40,409 nt of DNA from Deinococcota bacterium (GTDB taxonomy: Bacteria > Deinococcota > Deinococci > Deinococcales > Trueperaceae). The DNA lies in the NCBI GenBank assembly GCA_963170125.1, contig CAUJFI010000002.1, forward strand, positions 1 to 40,409. The letters are read 5' to 3'. Shown one piece after another: positions 9,673 to 17,872 of the stretch; within the stretch, counting starts at the first letter, position 1; every line of letters starts with the position of its first letter. The position numbers and the translations under genes are program-made. Under the pieces are notes generated by a model that was not told the DNA's origin, did no database searches, and saw only the letters and a list, made by a program, of their open reading frames with translations.

Positions 9673-10907
9673 CCCGGCGCCAGTTGGTCGCCGCGGCGGC
9701 GGTCGCGGCCGCCGGCCTCGTGCTCCAGTACGGCCCGTGGCCGCGAGCCTGGCTCGACGCCGGCTTCATGGGCTGGTGGTTCCCGCGGCTCACGCGCGTC
9801 ACGGCGCGACTCGACGCCGCCGTGGGTTGGAGCCTCTCCGCCTCGCTGCTGGCGGCTTGGCTCGCGGCGCTCGCGCTCTGCGCGCTCGCGGCGCTCGTCG
9901 GCCGCCGGAGGGGCGGCGGCGCGCGAGGCGGCGTCGGGCGACGGCGATGGCGGCCCTTCCTACTCGCGCTCGCGTGGCCGGCGGCGCTCCTCGTGGCCGC
10001 GTTCCCGCTCACGTTCGGGCTCGCCTACCGCGTCAGCGACCTCAAGAGCGCCGTCGCCGAGCGCTGGTCCGACTGGCAGATCGACCCGTGGGCGGCCGAC
10101 ACCGGCGGCACGAGCCTCGCGTACCGCTTGGTCGCGGTTCTGGTGGCCACGTCCCCCGCCGCGGCGGGGGACTACCCGGCCGCCGGCGCGGCGTGGGAGC
10201 CGGCGACGAGCTCCGCGACGGGCGCCACCGGGAGCTCGGTGACGGGCTCGGCGGCCGACCTCCCGGCTGCGCTCAGGGCCGCAGCCGCCCGGTGCGTGGC
10301 GCGCACCGCCGGCGCCCTGCGCCGCGAGTTCCTGCCCTCGACGCTGGCGCCTGGGGCGCGTCGGTCGACCGCCGCGGCGGACGCGGACGTGCCGGCCGTG
10401 CCGGACCGCTTCAAGACCTTGCCGGCCGGCACGCTCCTGCGCGGCGGCTACGCCGGCATCGTCTCGCCCTGGCTGCTCGAGCCTCACGTCGACGCGGGCC
10501 TGCCGGCGGCCGCTGGCCTAGCGGTCGCGCTGCACGAGCTCGCGCACACGGCGGGCTTCGCCCGGGAGGCGGAGGCGGAGGCCGTCGGGTTGGTTGCCGG
10601 CCTCGCGTGCGACGACCCGGACGTGCGCTACGCGGCCGCTCTCGGCCTGGCCCGCTCGCTCCTCGGCGCCGCGAGCTCCGACACGGCGCGGGAGTACCTC
10701 GCCGCCTGGCCGGAGCGCGCCCGGCAGGACGCGCATGAGGCGGAAGCGGCGGCGCGGCGCTACCGCACGCCGGCGTTGCAGCGCGCCACCGACGCCATCT
10801 ACGCCACCTACCTGCGCAGCCAGGGCGGCTCCGAGGGGCTCGGCGAGTACGCTGGCGGCACGACCGTGGCGCTTGCGCTAATCGCTGGTGGTTTCGTCCC
10901 GCCCTGA
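9669..10907 (+). CDS. DUF3810-like membrane protein with HExxH-type site
   Basis: A 412-residue protein with three predicted N-terminal membrane helices (about 4-22, 55-78, 93-118), a Ser/Ala/Thr-rich stretch, and a C-terminal domain carrying HELAHTAGF with H289 and H293. Glutamates follow ten or so residues later in AREAEAEA. This arrangement matches DUF3810, a family of putative zinc metallopeptidase-like membrane proteins without proven activity. The start is taken as GTG 9669, which overlaps the TGA of the ABC-F gene (GTGA), so translation is probably coupled. An in-frame GTG at 9666 is an alternative, as are longer starts inside ABC-F. The family call is good and the function unknown. 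Confidence 0.75.
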   Translation: MTRRQLVAAAAVAAAGLVLQYGPWPRAWLDAGFMGWWFPRLTRVTARLDAAVGWSLSASLLAAWLAALALCALAALVGRRRGGGARGGVGRRRWRPFLLALAWPAALLVAAFPLTFGLAYRVSDLKSAVAERWSDWQIDPWAADTGGTSLAYRLVAVLVATSPAAAGDYPAAGAAWEPATSSATGATGSSVTGSAADLPAALRAAAARCVARTAGALRREFLPSTLAPGARRSTAAADADVPAVPDRFKTLPAGTLLRGGYAGIVSPWLLEPHVDAGLPAAAGLAVALHELAHTAGFAREAEAEAVGLVAGLACDDPDVRYAAALGLARSLLGAASSDTAREYLAAWPERARQDAHEAEAAARRYRTPALQRATDAIYATYLRSQGGSEGLGEYAGGTTVALALIAGGFVPP

Positions 10908-10936
10908 ACCGACCCGTTCGCCAGACCGCCTTGCCG

Positions 10937-12973
10937 CTAACCGCCAACGGCGCCCGCGCCGAGGCTGCGACGGATGAGGGCGTCGAGGTCGGGGTCGCGG
11001 CCCATGAAGTCGCGGAAGAGCTGGTCGGCGTCGTCCGCGTCACCCCGCTCCAAGACGGTCGCGGCGAACCGCCTGCCCGTCTCCCCGTTGAAGATCCCCT
11101 CGGCGGCGAAGCGGCTGAAGGCGTCGGCGTCGAGCACCTCGCTCCACTTGTAGGAGTAGTAGCCGGCCGCGTAACCGCCCGCGAAGATGTGCGTGAAGCG
11201 CGCCAGGCGCCCACCGCGGGCGAAGTCGGGACGCATGTGGAAGCCCCGCATCACCTTCTCGCCGAAGTCGGGAGCCTCCTCGACGCCAGCCGGGTCGTAG
11301 TCTCGGTGCAGCGCCAGGTCGACGGTGCCGTACTCCAGCTGGCGCATCTGGGCGACGGCCCCCATGAAGTTGCGGCTCCGCGCCAGCCGGTCGAACAGCT
11401 CGGCGTGTAGCGGCGCGCCCGTCTCGAAGTGGCCGGCGAAGAGGTCGACGGCGGCCTTCTCCCACGTCCAGTTCTCCATGATCTGGCTCGGCAGTTCGAC
11501 GAAGTCCCACGGCACCCCGGCGCTGGCCCTCGCCCTGACGTCCACGCGACACATCACGTGGTGGAGCAGGTGGCCGAACTCGTGGAAGACGGTCTCGACC
11601 TCGGCGTGGGTGAGGAGCGCCGGCCGGTCGTCCTCGGCGGGCGTGAAGTTCGTGGCCACGATCCCTACGTGAGGTTCGAAGCCGTCCGGCGTCGGTCCGC
11701 CGGTCTTCAGGCCGTTCATCCACGCGCCGTCACGCTTCGATTGGCGCGGGAACCAGTCGGCGTAGAACGAGCCGAGGAACGTGCCGTCCTCGTGGTGTAG
11801 ATGGTAGACGTCGACTTCCGGGTGCCAGGTCGGCACGCCGGCCACGGGCGACACCCTCACGCCGAAGAGCTTCTCCGTGAGGTCGAAGAGGCCCGCCAGG
11901 ACGCGCGGTAGCGGGAAGTACGGTCTGAGCGCCTCGTCGTCGACGTCGAAGCGCGCCAGACGCAGTTTCTCGGACGCGTAGGCCAGGTCCCACGGTTCGA
12001 GGTGGGAGACACCGAGCTCGGTCGCCGCGAAGCGCTCCAGCTCCGCCATCTCGGCCTCGAAGTACGGCCGCGTCCTCGCGACGAGCTCCTCCTCGAACTG
12101 GGCGGCTCGCAGGCCGCTCTTCATCATGCGGTCCTCGGTCTGGAGGTCGGCGTAGTCGGCGTAGCCGAGGAGCACGGCGAGCTCGCGCCGCTTGGCAAGG
12201 ATGTCGCGCATGACGCCGCGGTTGTCGTGCGGCTCCGCCGTGCCGACGGAGTTATAAGCCTCGTACATGCGCCTACGCAGCTCGCGGTCGTCGACGTACT
12301 TGATGAACGACAGGTAGGACGGGGCCTGGAGGGTGAAGCGGTAGCCGCTCGAGCCACGCGACTCGGCGTCCGCCCGCGCCCTGCGCCTGGGGCCTTCCGG
12401 GAGCCCAGCGATCTCGCGCTCGTCGGCCACGACCAGCTCGAAGGCGTTGGTGGCGTCGAGCACGTTCTCGGCGAACTTCGTCGTGAGCTGGGCCAGCTCG
12501 ACGCGCAGGCCCTCGGCGCGCCTGCGCTCGGCCTCGGGCAGGCTCGCGCCGGACTGCTTGAACTCCGCCAGGACCTTCTGGAGGTTCCTGCGCCGAACGC
12601 CGTCGAGCTGCCCGGCCTCGGGCGTGTCAGCGTAGCGTGCCACGGCCTGCCAGAGCTCGGGGTCGGTGCCGAGGCGCGCGAGGAAGCCGCTGACTGCGGG
12701 AAGCACGTCGTTGAACGCTTGGCGCAGTTCCGGCGTCGTAGCCACGCCGATGAGGTGACGGGCGAGCACGTACGGACGCACGACGCCCTCGACGATGTTG
12801 TCAAGGACCTGGACGGTGTTCGCGTAGGTTGGCTCCGCCGTGCTCGCGCGCAGCCGAGCAAGCCCGGCCTCGGCCTCGGCGAGCGCCGCGCGCAGGCCGG
12901 GCCCGACGTGTTCGGGCTCGATGTCAGGGAAGGGAATCTCGAAGGCGTTCGAGAGTAGAGGGTTGTCCGTCAT
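10937..12973 (-). CDS. M3-family zinc oligopeptidase (oligopeptidase A/Dcp-like)
   Basis: Cytosolic thimet-type metallopeptidase that cleaves short peptides, typically recycling signal-peptide and proteolysis fragments. The 678 residues are the normal length. The zinc site is HEFGH at 464-468, with the third ligand E493 in DFVELPSQ, 25 residues on as in E. coli Dcp. Also visible are the N-terminal NPLLSNAFEIPFPDIEPEHVGP typical of the PrlC/Dcp branch, DEHFLG-equivalent EDGTFLGSFYADWFPR, and the C-terminal FAGGYAAGYYSYKWSEVLDADAFSRF substrate-binding segment. ATG 12973 has AGGAG six bases upstream. The choice between PrlC (endopeptidase) and Dcp (dipeptidyl carboxypeptidase) cannot be made here. 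It is monocistronic and convergent with the DUF3810 gene. Confidence 0.92.
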   Translation of the reverse strand: MTDNPLLSNAFEIPFPDIEPEHVGPGLRAALAEAEAGLARLRASTAEPTYANTVQVLDNIVEGVVRPYVLARHLIGVATTPELRQAFNDVLPAVSGFLARLGTDPELWQAVARYADTPEAGQLDGVRRRNLQKVLAEFKQSGASLPEAERRRAEGLRVELAQLTTKFAENVLDATNAFELVVADEREIAGLPEGPRRRARADAESRGSSGYRFTLQAPSYLSFIKYVDDRELRRRMYEAYNSVGTAEPHDNRGVMRDILAKRRELAVLLGYADYADLQTEDRMMKSGLRAAQFEEELVARTRPYFEAEMAELERFAATELGVSHLEPWDLAYASEKLRLARFDVDDEALRPYFPLPRVLAGLFDLTEKLFGVRVSPVAGVPTWHPEVDVYHLHHEDGTFLGSFYADWFPRQSKRDGAWMNGLKTGGPTPDGFEPHVGIVATNFTPAEDDRPALLTHAEVETVFHEFGHLLHHVMCRVDVRARASAGVPWDFVELPSQIMENWTWEKAAVDLFAGHFETGAPLHAELFDRLARSRNFMGAVAQMRQLEYGTVDLALHRDYDPAGVEEAPDFGEKVMRGFHMRPDFARGGRLARFTHIFAGGYAAGYYSYKWSEVLDADAFSRFAAEGIFNGETGRRFAATVLERGDADDADQLFRDFMGRDPDLDALIRRSLGAGAVGG

Positions 12974-13037
12974 CTGCGGCTCCTATGGGACGGCGCCGCG
13001 GCCCAAAGCCCCCACGCCGAAGGATCGAAAGCGACAG

Positions 13038-13070
13038 ATTGTAACCGTTGCACGAGTTACACACGGTAAC
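13038..13070 (-). promoter_or_regulatory. Promoter/operator region of the M3 peptidase gene
   Basis: TACAAT on the minus strand (13038-13043) is a good -10 about 65 bases before the ATG, with a weak -35. GTAAC/GTTAC half-sites sit at 13041-13045, 13056-13060 and 13066-13070, forming inverted repeats that overlap the -10 and -35 region. They look like operator half-sites. A similar GTAAC-N6-GTTAC occurs upstream of the LuxR gene at 39674. Confidence 0.4.
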
Positions 13071-13086
13071 GGACGGTGGCGCGCGC

Positions 13087-15231
13087 TCAGGCCGTCGCTA
13101 TCACGTACTCCGCTGGCACGGGCTGGCTGAAGAGGAAGCCTTGGCCGTCGTCGCAGTGCAGCGAGCGCAGCAGCGTGTTCTGCTCCTTCGTCTCGATCCC
13201 TTCCGCGGTCACTCTGAGGCGCAGGCTCTTACCGAGGGCGATGATCGCGCGCAGCAGGTCGACGTCCTGGTTCGTCGTGCGCGAGTCGATCTTGGCCACG
13301 AACGAGCGGTCGATCTTGAGGCCGTCCAGCGGAAGCGAGCGGAGCTGCGTGAGCGAGGAGTGCGCGACGCCGAAGTCGTCCAGCGCCACCTGCACGCCCA
13401 TGGCGCGCACCTCCTCCAGCTTCGGCGAGCCGGTGGCCAGGGTGTCGTGGGCCGTCCGCTCGCTGATCTCCAGCTCGAGCAGACCCGGGTGCAGGTCGTA
13501 GCGCGAGAGCACGGACTGGACCACGCCCGCGAGGTTGCAATGCGCGAGGGCGGAGGGGCTCACGTTGACGGCGACGCGCCGGGGCGTGCGCTGGCTCTGC
13601 CACCGTTTCGCCTGGCGGCAGGCGCGCTCGACCACCCACTCGAAGAGCCGCGGCCCCAACTGCGACTCCTCGACGAGCGGTACGAAGTCCGCCGGCTTGA
13701 GTAGGCCGCGCACCGGGTGCACCCAGCGCACGAGCGCCTCGACGGAATTGATGCTGCCGTCGTCGAGCTGCACGCGCGGCTGGTAGTGCAAGACGAGCTG
13801 GTCCTCGGCGATGGCGCGCTTGAGCTCGCGCTCCGTAGCTATGCGTGAGCGCATGGCGAGGTCCACCTCGTCGTCGTAGAAGCGGAAGCCGCCACGGTTC
13901 GTCTCCTTGGCCCGCACGAGCGCGGCGGTGGCGCGCTCGAGCATGTGGCTGGCGGCGCGGGTGCCGTCGTGCAAGACGTCGACGCCCACGCTCGCGGCCA
14001 GTTGCAGGACGAGGCTCCCGTCGGCGTACGGCTCGCGCACGGCGGCCAGGACCTTCTCGAGCGCGGGCAGGACGGCACGCTGCGTTGGCAGGTCGCCGAG
14101 CAGGAGGGCGAACGAGTCGCCGCCCAGGCGGGCGAGCGTGTCGGTCCGCCGCAAGGTGCGCCTCAGGCGCCTGCTCACCTCCATGATGAGCCGGTCGCCA
14201 TGCCGCTGGCTGAACGTCTGGTTCACGAAGCGGAAGTTGTCGAGGTCGAGGATGGCGAGTGCGATCCCGGTGCCGTTGCGCCGCGCGTGCAGCTGCGCTT
14301 GCTGGACCCGGTCCTCGAGGAGGTGGGCGTTCGGCAGACCGGTGAGCGGGTCGATGTGGGCAAGGCGCCACAGGTTGGCCGTCTCGCGCCGCGCGTTGGT
14401 GATGTCCTTCACCATGCCGTAGACCGCGGTGATGCCCGCCTCGTCGCTGCGCCAGCGGCGGGACGCGAAGTCCTCGACCCACATGACCTTCCCGCCGTAC
14501 GTGACGAGGCGGTACTGGTCAGAGCGTCGCTCCTGCTCGCGCAGGCCCTGCAGGCGCTCGTCGAGCTGCGCCCTGTCCTCGGCGTGGATGAAGCGCCTGA
14601 GGCCCTGCGACCTGAGGTGCTCGACGGCGTAACCGGTCAACTGGTGCCATGCGTCCGACGCCCACACGACCTCGTTGCGGCCGTCGTCGTGCAGCAGGAG
14701 CGCGTAGCTGAAGAAGCGACCGTCGCCCTCCAGCGAGCCGGACAGCTCGAGCTGCATCGCCTGCGCTCCGCCGGCGTGCACCTCGGACGTGACGTCGCGG
14801 AAGAGCGTCAGGACGTGAGCGGCGGCGCCGTCGTCGCCGTGGACGGGGTAGTGGCGCTGCTCGGTCCAGAGCAGGCTGCCGTCCGCGCGGTAGATGCGCA
14901 CGACGGACGTGAATGGCTCCTCGGCGGTGGCGGCGTCATGCATGCGCCCACCGTCCTGGTCCGTGTCGTTACGCATGAGGAACCCGAGGCTGCGGCCCCG
15001 GAACTCCTCGAAGGAGTACCCCGTCAGCTCGACCAGCTTCTCGGAGGCGTGCACCACGGGGTGACCGACGGTCGCGAGATCGGAGATGCAGTAGCTCTCC
15101 CCCTCGAACAGGCGCCTGATCGCTTCGAGCATGGCGGGTTCCGCTCCACCAGCTCGCTCGACTGCCCGAGGGTTCAGCGGCGAGGCGCGCTCCCTCCCAG
15201 GATCCGGGCTCGTGCTGTTCTCAAGTGACAT
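13087..15231 (-). CDS. PAS-PAS-GGDEF-EAL cyclic-di-GMP protein, likely phosphodiesterase
   Basis: A 714-residue soluble signalling protein: PAS 1 (about 40-150), PAS 2 (about 165-290), a GGDEF-like domain (about 300-445) and EAL (about 460-712). The cyclase signature is GGDSF at 370-374; the catalytic glutamate is serine, so cyclase activity is probably lost. The RxxD inhibitory site (RRTD) lies five residues before it and is kept. The EAL domain keeps E498 of EALVRW, NVSPSAL, LEISE, the DDFG pair, LKIDRSF, AEGIET and the C-terminal Q of GQGFLFSQP. It should therefore hydrolyse c-di-GMP, perhaps with the degenerate domain as a sensor. No membrane segment. The start is ATG 15231; AAGGAGG is 13 bases upstream, rather far. 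The long leader may be structured. Confidence 0.88.
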   Translation of the reverse strand: MSLENSTSPDPGRERASPLNPRAVERAGGAEPAMLEAIRRLFEGESYCISDLATVGHPVVHASEKLVELTGYSFEEFRGRSLGFLMRNDTDQDGGRMHDAATAEEPFTSVVRIYRADGSLLWTEQRHYPVHGDDGAAAHVLTLFRDVTSEVHAGGAQAMQLELSGSLEGDGRFFSYALLLHDDGRNEVVWASDAWHQLTGYAVEHLRSQGLRRFIHAEDRAQLDERLQGLREQERRSDQYRLVTYGGKVMWVEDFASRRWRSDEAGITAVYGMVKDITNARRETANLWRLAHIDPLTGLPNAHLLEDRVQQAQLHARRNGTGIALAILDLDNFRFVNQTFSQRHGDRLIMEVSRRLRRTLRRTDTLARLGGDSFALLLGDLPTQRAVLPALEKVLAAVREPYADGSLVLQLAASVGVDVLHDGTRAASHMLERATAALVRAKETNRGGFRFYDDEVDLAMRSRIATERELKRAIAEDQLVLHYQPRVQLDDGSINSVEALVRWVHPVRGLLKPADFVPLVEESQLGPRLFEWVVERACRQAKRWQSQRTPRRVAVNVSPSALAHCNLAGVVQSVLSRYDLHPGLLELEISERTAHDTLATGSPKLEEVRAMGVQVALDDFGVAHSSLTQLRSLPLDGLKIDRSFVAKIDSRTTNQDVDLLRAIIALGKSLRLRVTAEGIETKEQNTLLRSLHCDDGQGFLFSQPVPAEYVIATA

Positions 15232-15266
15232 GGCGTGTCAGACGCCTCCTTAGTCGTTCAAGACCA

Positions 15267-15354
15267 GGAAGCCACCTGCGCTTGCGCTGAGTACCAGTTG
15301 GGGTTCCCTACCCCACCTTCGGTAACAGCTCGGGCGACTCTCCCGTCCTCTTCC
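15267..15354 (-). ncRNA. Candidate structured 5' leader RNA of the EAL gene, class unknown
   Basis: On the minus strand, GGAAG (15354-15350) can pair with CUUCC (15271-15267). Three hairpins fall inside: CGGG/CCCG (15345-15342 with 15334-15331, 7-base loop); UACC/GGUA (15324-15321 with 15295-15292) carrying an inner UGGGG/CCCCA stem; and GCG/CGC with loop CAAG (15287-15278). This makes a multi-branched fold ending about 16 bases before the AAGGAGG. I could not match it to a known riboswitch class, and the pairing was drawn by eye. The remaining bases between the two divergent genes (15355-15510) show no gene. Confidence 0.3.
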
Positions 15355-15514
15355 GATGAGAACGCTAGCACCGGCTTCACACACCGCGTATGACAAATCT
15401 CCCCCGCCGGCGACGCCAAACGCGAATGTGAGGGAGACCACGAGGGCGACGGGACGCCGGTCCGGGCGCCTCGCCAGGGTAGCGCGGCGCGAGCGGGCGG
15501 ACGCCGACCGGTGC

Positions 15515-15520
15515 TAGATT
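15515..15520 (+). promoter_or_regulatory. -10 box of trxB, leaderless type
   Basis: TAGATT, eight bases before ATG 15529, with no ribosome binding site between. It argues against the earlier in-frame GTG at 15511, which would lie upstream of the transcript start. Confidence 0.55.
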
Positions 15521-15528
15521 CGACAAGC

Positions 15529-16536
15529 ATGGATAGGCATGCACCTAGGCAAACGTTCCGTCACGACGTCGTCATCATCGGCGGTGGGCCGGCAGGCTTG
15601 ACCGCCGGCGTCTACGCCGGTCGCGCCCAGCTCTCCACCGTGATCCTGGAGAAGGGCCTGCCGGGCGGTCAGATCGCCCAGACGGACGAGGTCGAGAACT
15701 ACCCTGGCTTCCCCGACGGCATCAGCGGTCCCGAGCTCAGCGAGCGGATGGTCGCCCAGGCGGCCAAGTTCGGTGCCGGCATCGCGATGGACGAGGTCAC
15801 AGCCCTCGAACGCCACCCGGGGGGCGGCTTCCTCGTGCGCGGCTTCGCCGCCGACTACCACGCGCACGCCGTCATCATCGCGACGGGCGCCAACCCGCGC
15901 CGCCTGGGCGTACCCGGCGAGGACGAGCTCTACGGGCGCGGCGTGTCGACCTGCGCGACCTGCGACGGCTTCTTCTACCGCGGCAAGGAGGTCGTCGTGG
16001 TCGGGGGCGGCGACGCCGCCGTCGAGGAGGGCTACTTCCTCACGAAGTTCGCGTCGAAGGTCACGGTCGTCCATCGCCGCGACGAGCTGCGAGCCAACAA
16101 GGCCGCTCAGGAGCGTGCGTTCGCCAACCCCAAGATGACGTTCGTGTGGAACACGCTCGTCACGGAGGTCGAGGGCGCCGACGGCCAGGTGACGGGTGTG
16201 CTGACCAAGGACGCCGTCACGGGCGCCACCGGCCGGATCGCGACGGACGGTGTGTTCGTGTACATCGGCCACGAGCCGAACACGGGCTTCCTGCGTGGCG
16301 TGCTCAGCCTAAGGGCGAGCGGCTACGTAGACGTGCGAGACGAGGTCTACACGAGCGTACCGGGCGTCTTCGCGGCCGGCGACGTGGCCGACGAGATCTA
16401 CCGCCAGCTCGGCACCTCGGTGGGCGCCGGCACGCGCGCCGCCATGGCGGTCGAGAAGTGGCTGGTCGAGCACGGCGTCGAGCCCGTCGCGCAAGCGGAA
16501 CGCGCCGGAACGGCCGCCGGGATGACGCCGGTCTGA
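15529..16536 (+). CDS. trxB: Thioredoxin reductase (NADPH, FAD)
   Basis: Low-molecular-weight flavoenzyme of 335 residues that passes electrons from NADPH through FAD and a redox disulfide to thioredoxin. Visible parts are the FAD-binding [16 protein letters not shown], the redox-active C142-A-T-C145 followed by DGFFYRG, the NADPH-binding [10 protein letters not shown] with [10 protein letters not shown], and the C-terminal FAD segment [17 protein letters not shown]. All catalytic elements are present and the length is normal apart from a short polar C-terminal tail (about 25 residues). The start is placed at ATG 15529 by the adjacent TAGATT box. It stands alone, convergent with the SPOR gene. 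Ferredoxin/flavodoxin reductases of this fold lack the CxxC, so trxB is the right name. Confidence 0.93.
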   Translation: MDRHAPRQTFRHDVVIIGGGPAGLTAGVYAGRAQLSTVILEKGLPGGQIAQTDEVENYPGFPDGISGPELSERMVAQAAKFGAGIAMDEVTALERHPGGGFLVRGFAADYHAHAVIIATGANPRRLGVPGEDELYGRGVSTCATCDGFFYRGKEVVVVGGGDAAVEEGYFLTKFASKVTVVHRRDELRANKAAQERAFANPKMTFVWNTLVTEVEGADGQVTGVLTKDAVTGATGRIATDGVFVYIGHEPNTGFLRGVLSLRASGYVDVRDEVYTSVPGVFAAGDVADEIYRQLGTSVGAGTRAAMAVEKWLVEHGVEPVAQAERAGTAAGMTPV

Positions 16537-16561
16537 GCCGGGGGTGCCCCCGGGCCCGGCT
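16536..16561. terminator. Hairpin between convergent trxB and SPOR genes
   Basis: AGCCGGG (16536-16542) pairs with CCCGGCT (16555-16561); inner G and C runs can extend or compete with it. It fills most of the 31-base convergent gap and could work on both strands. No U tract. Confidence 0.45.
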
Positions 16562-16567
16562 GGGCCG

Positions 16568-17872
16568 TCAGCGGAGCAGGAAGTCGTAGACGAGCAACTT
16601 GCCGGAGCGCAGGGCGAGCAGGCGACGGCCGTCTGACCAGACCGGCTTCCCCACGCCCGCGCGCCAGCTCACCGCCGCCCCCGTGGAGGCGTCGACGGTG
16701 GTGAGGCGCACGAACTCGCCATCCGGCGAGGCGCTCCAACCGTCCCCGGTCACGGCTCCCGTCGCCGCCTCGGCCGAGGAGCCGGCGGTTCCGGCCGGTT
16801 CGCCCGCGCCGTCAGGACCGGCACTCGTGCCGTCGCCGACGGCGGCGGTCGCTGACCCTTCCGGCTCGGCAGGCGTACTCTCGACGTCCGCGGACGTGCC
16901 CTCGGCCGCGTCGGCTCCCGACTCGGTGCCGGGCTCGCTCAGGGGCCACGGCACGACCGCGAGGTCGCCGAGGACGCTCCCGCTGGCAAGGTCCACGCGC
17001 GCGCCCTCCGGCAGCCCGGGCAGCCGGGTCGGGTCGATCCCGAGGTAGGCGATGGGGCCGGCCGCCGTGATGCCGCTGGCCGGCAGGCCGACTCCCAGGA
17101 GCTCGGGAGTGTCGCCGCCGGCCGGCACCCGCTCGACCACGAAGAGCCTCGGCACCTCGTCGCCCTGCGGCCGGTAGCGCGCCGCGTCCACCTCGGAAGC
17201 GCGCACGCCGATGCGCTCGGCGACGAGCGCGACGAGGTTGGCGGCGAACGCCTGCCGCACCTCGGGGCTGTCCTGCTGCCACGTGTCCGGCCACAGGGGA
17301 AGCTCGCGCACCCGCAACCGCTCGCCGCCGGGGCCTTCCGCCAACCGCCAGGCGCGCACGCGTTCGACCTCGCCCCCCTGGATGACGACGTACTCGGCCT
17401 GCGCGAGGGGCACGCGCCACTGCAGCCTGAGCACGAGGGAGCCGGTCGGGAACGCGAGGAGGCGCGCCTCCATGCCGCTCACGTCCTCCTCGAGGAGCAG
17501 GCGCGGCGCCAACGGGGTGATGCCGGGCGGGATGGACTCCGCCAGCGCCGGCACGGGCCTGCCCCCGCTGATGGACGGCATCGCCTCGGCGTAGTTGACC
17601 GCTGCGGGCCGGTTGACGAACGCCCCGACGCGCACGCGGAACACGTCACCCTGCGCGGACGTGGAGCGCGTGACGTACGCGGGGTAGCCCTGGCGCTGCA
17701 GGTCCCCCATCACGCCCAAGGCCGCGTCGCGATCCGAGAGGGCCAACACCTGCACCGTGTAGGCGATGGATTGGGCCGAGGCGAGACCGATGAGCGCGGC
17801 GCACACCGCTACGAGGGGGGCGATGAGCCTGGCCTGGCGCGGCACGCCGCGCCGAGCGTGGCGCTCCCGCAC
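16568..17872 (-). CDS. Exported SPOR-domain protein
   Basis: A 434-residue protein with an N-terminal signal peptide (RLIAPLVAVCAALIGLASA, cleavage before QS) and a SPOR-like domain at about 34-100 (YTVQVLALSDRDAALGVMGDLQRQGYPAYV, then FRVRVGAFVNRPAA). SPOR domains bind denuded peptidoglycan glycan strands, often at division septa. A roughly 200-residue middle region is unrecognised. A Ser/Thr/Gly/Ala/Glu-rich spacer (about 318-380) follows, then a C-terminal beta-propeller-like segment (WSASPDGEFVRL, VWSDGRRLLAL). The start is GTG 17872, sharing a base with the TAG of the permease gene. It is the last gene of the long minus-strand unit. The link to the ABC exporter is inferred from coupling only. 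Confidence 0.7.
   Translation of the reverse strand: MRERHARRGVPRQARLIAPLVAVCAALIGLASAQSIAYTVQVLALSDRDAALGVMGDLQRQGYPAYVTRSTSAQGDVFRVRVGAFVNRPAAVNYAEAMPSISGGRPVPALAESIPPGITPLAPRLLLEEDVSGMEARLLAFPTGSLVLRLQWRVPLAQAEYVVIQGGEVERVRAWRLAEGPGGERLRVRELPLWPDTWQQDSPEVRQAFAANLVALVAERIGVRASEVDAARYRPQGDEVPRLFVVERVPAGGDTPELLGVGLPASGITAAGPIAYLGIDPTRLPGLPEGARVDLASGSVLGDLAVVPWPLSEPGTESGADAAEGTSADVESTPAEPEGSATAAVGDGTSAGPDGAGEPAGTAGSSAEAATGAVTGDGWSASPDGEFVRLTTVDASTGAAVSWRAGVGKPVWSDGRRLLALRSGKLLVYDFLLR

Noticed and set aside
13945..15228. Long open frame of 427 codons on the plus strand, antisense to the PAS-GGDEF-EAL gene.
   Set aside because: It is a by-product of high GC; its composition is Val/Ala/Arg/Glu-rich with no domain, while the minus-strand frame has clear motifs.
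15267..15354. Glycine riboswitch: GGGAGAG, then ACCGAAGG, then CUCAG and CAGG occur in the right order on the minus strand.
   Set aside because: The GAGAG has no CUCUC partner and the conserved CUCAGGCAAAAGGAC is not there; GAGAG instead lies in a hairpin loop. The downstream gene is a c-di-GMP enzyme.
15232..15430. c-di-GMP-I riboswitch, expected before an EAL gene.
   Set aside because: The conserved GCAAA and GACGCAAAGC elements are missing; only a short GUUACCG resemblance remains.
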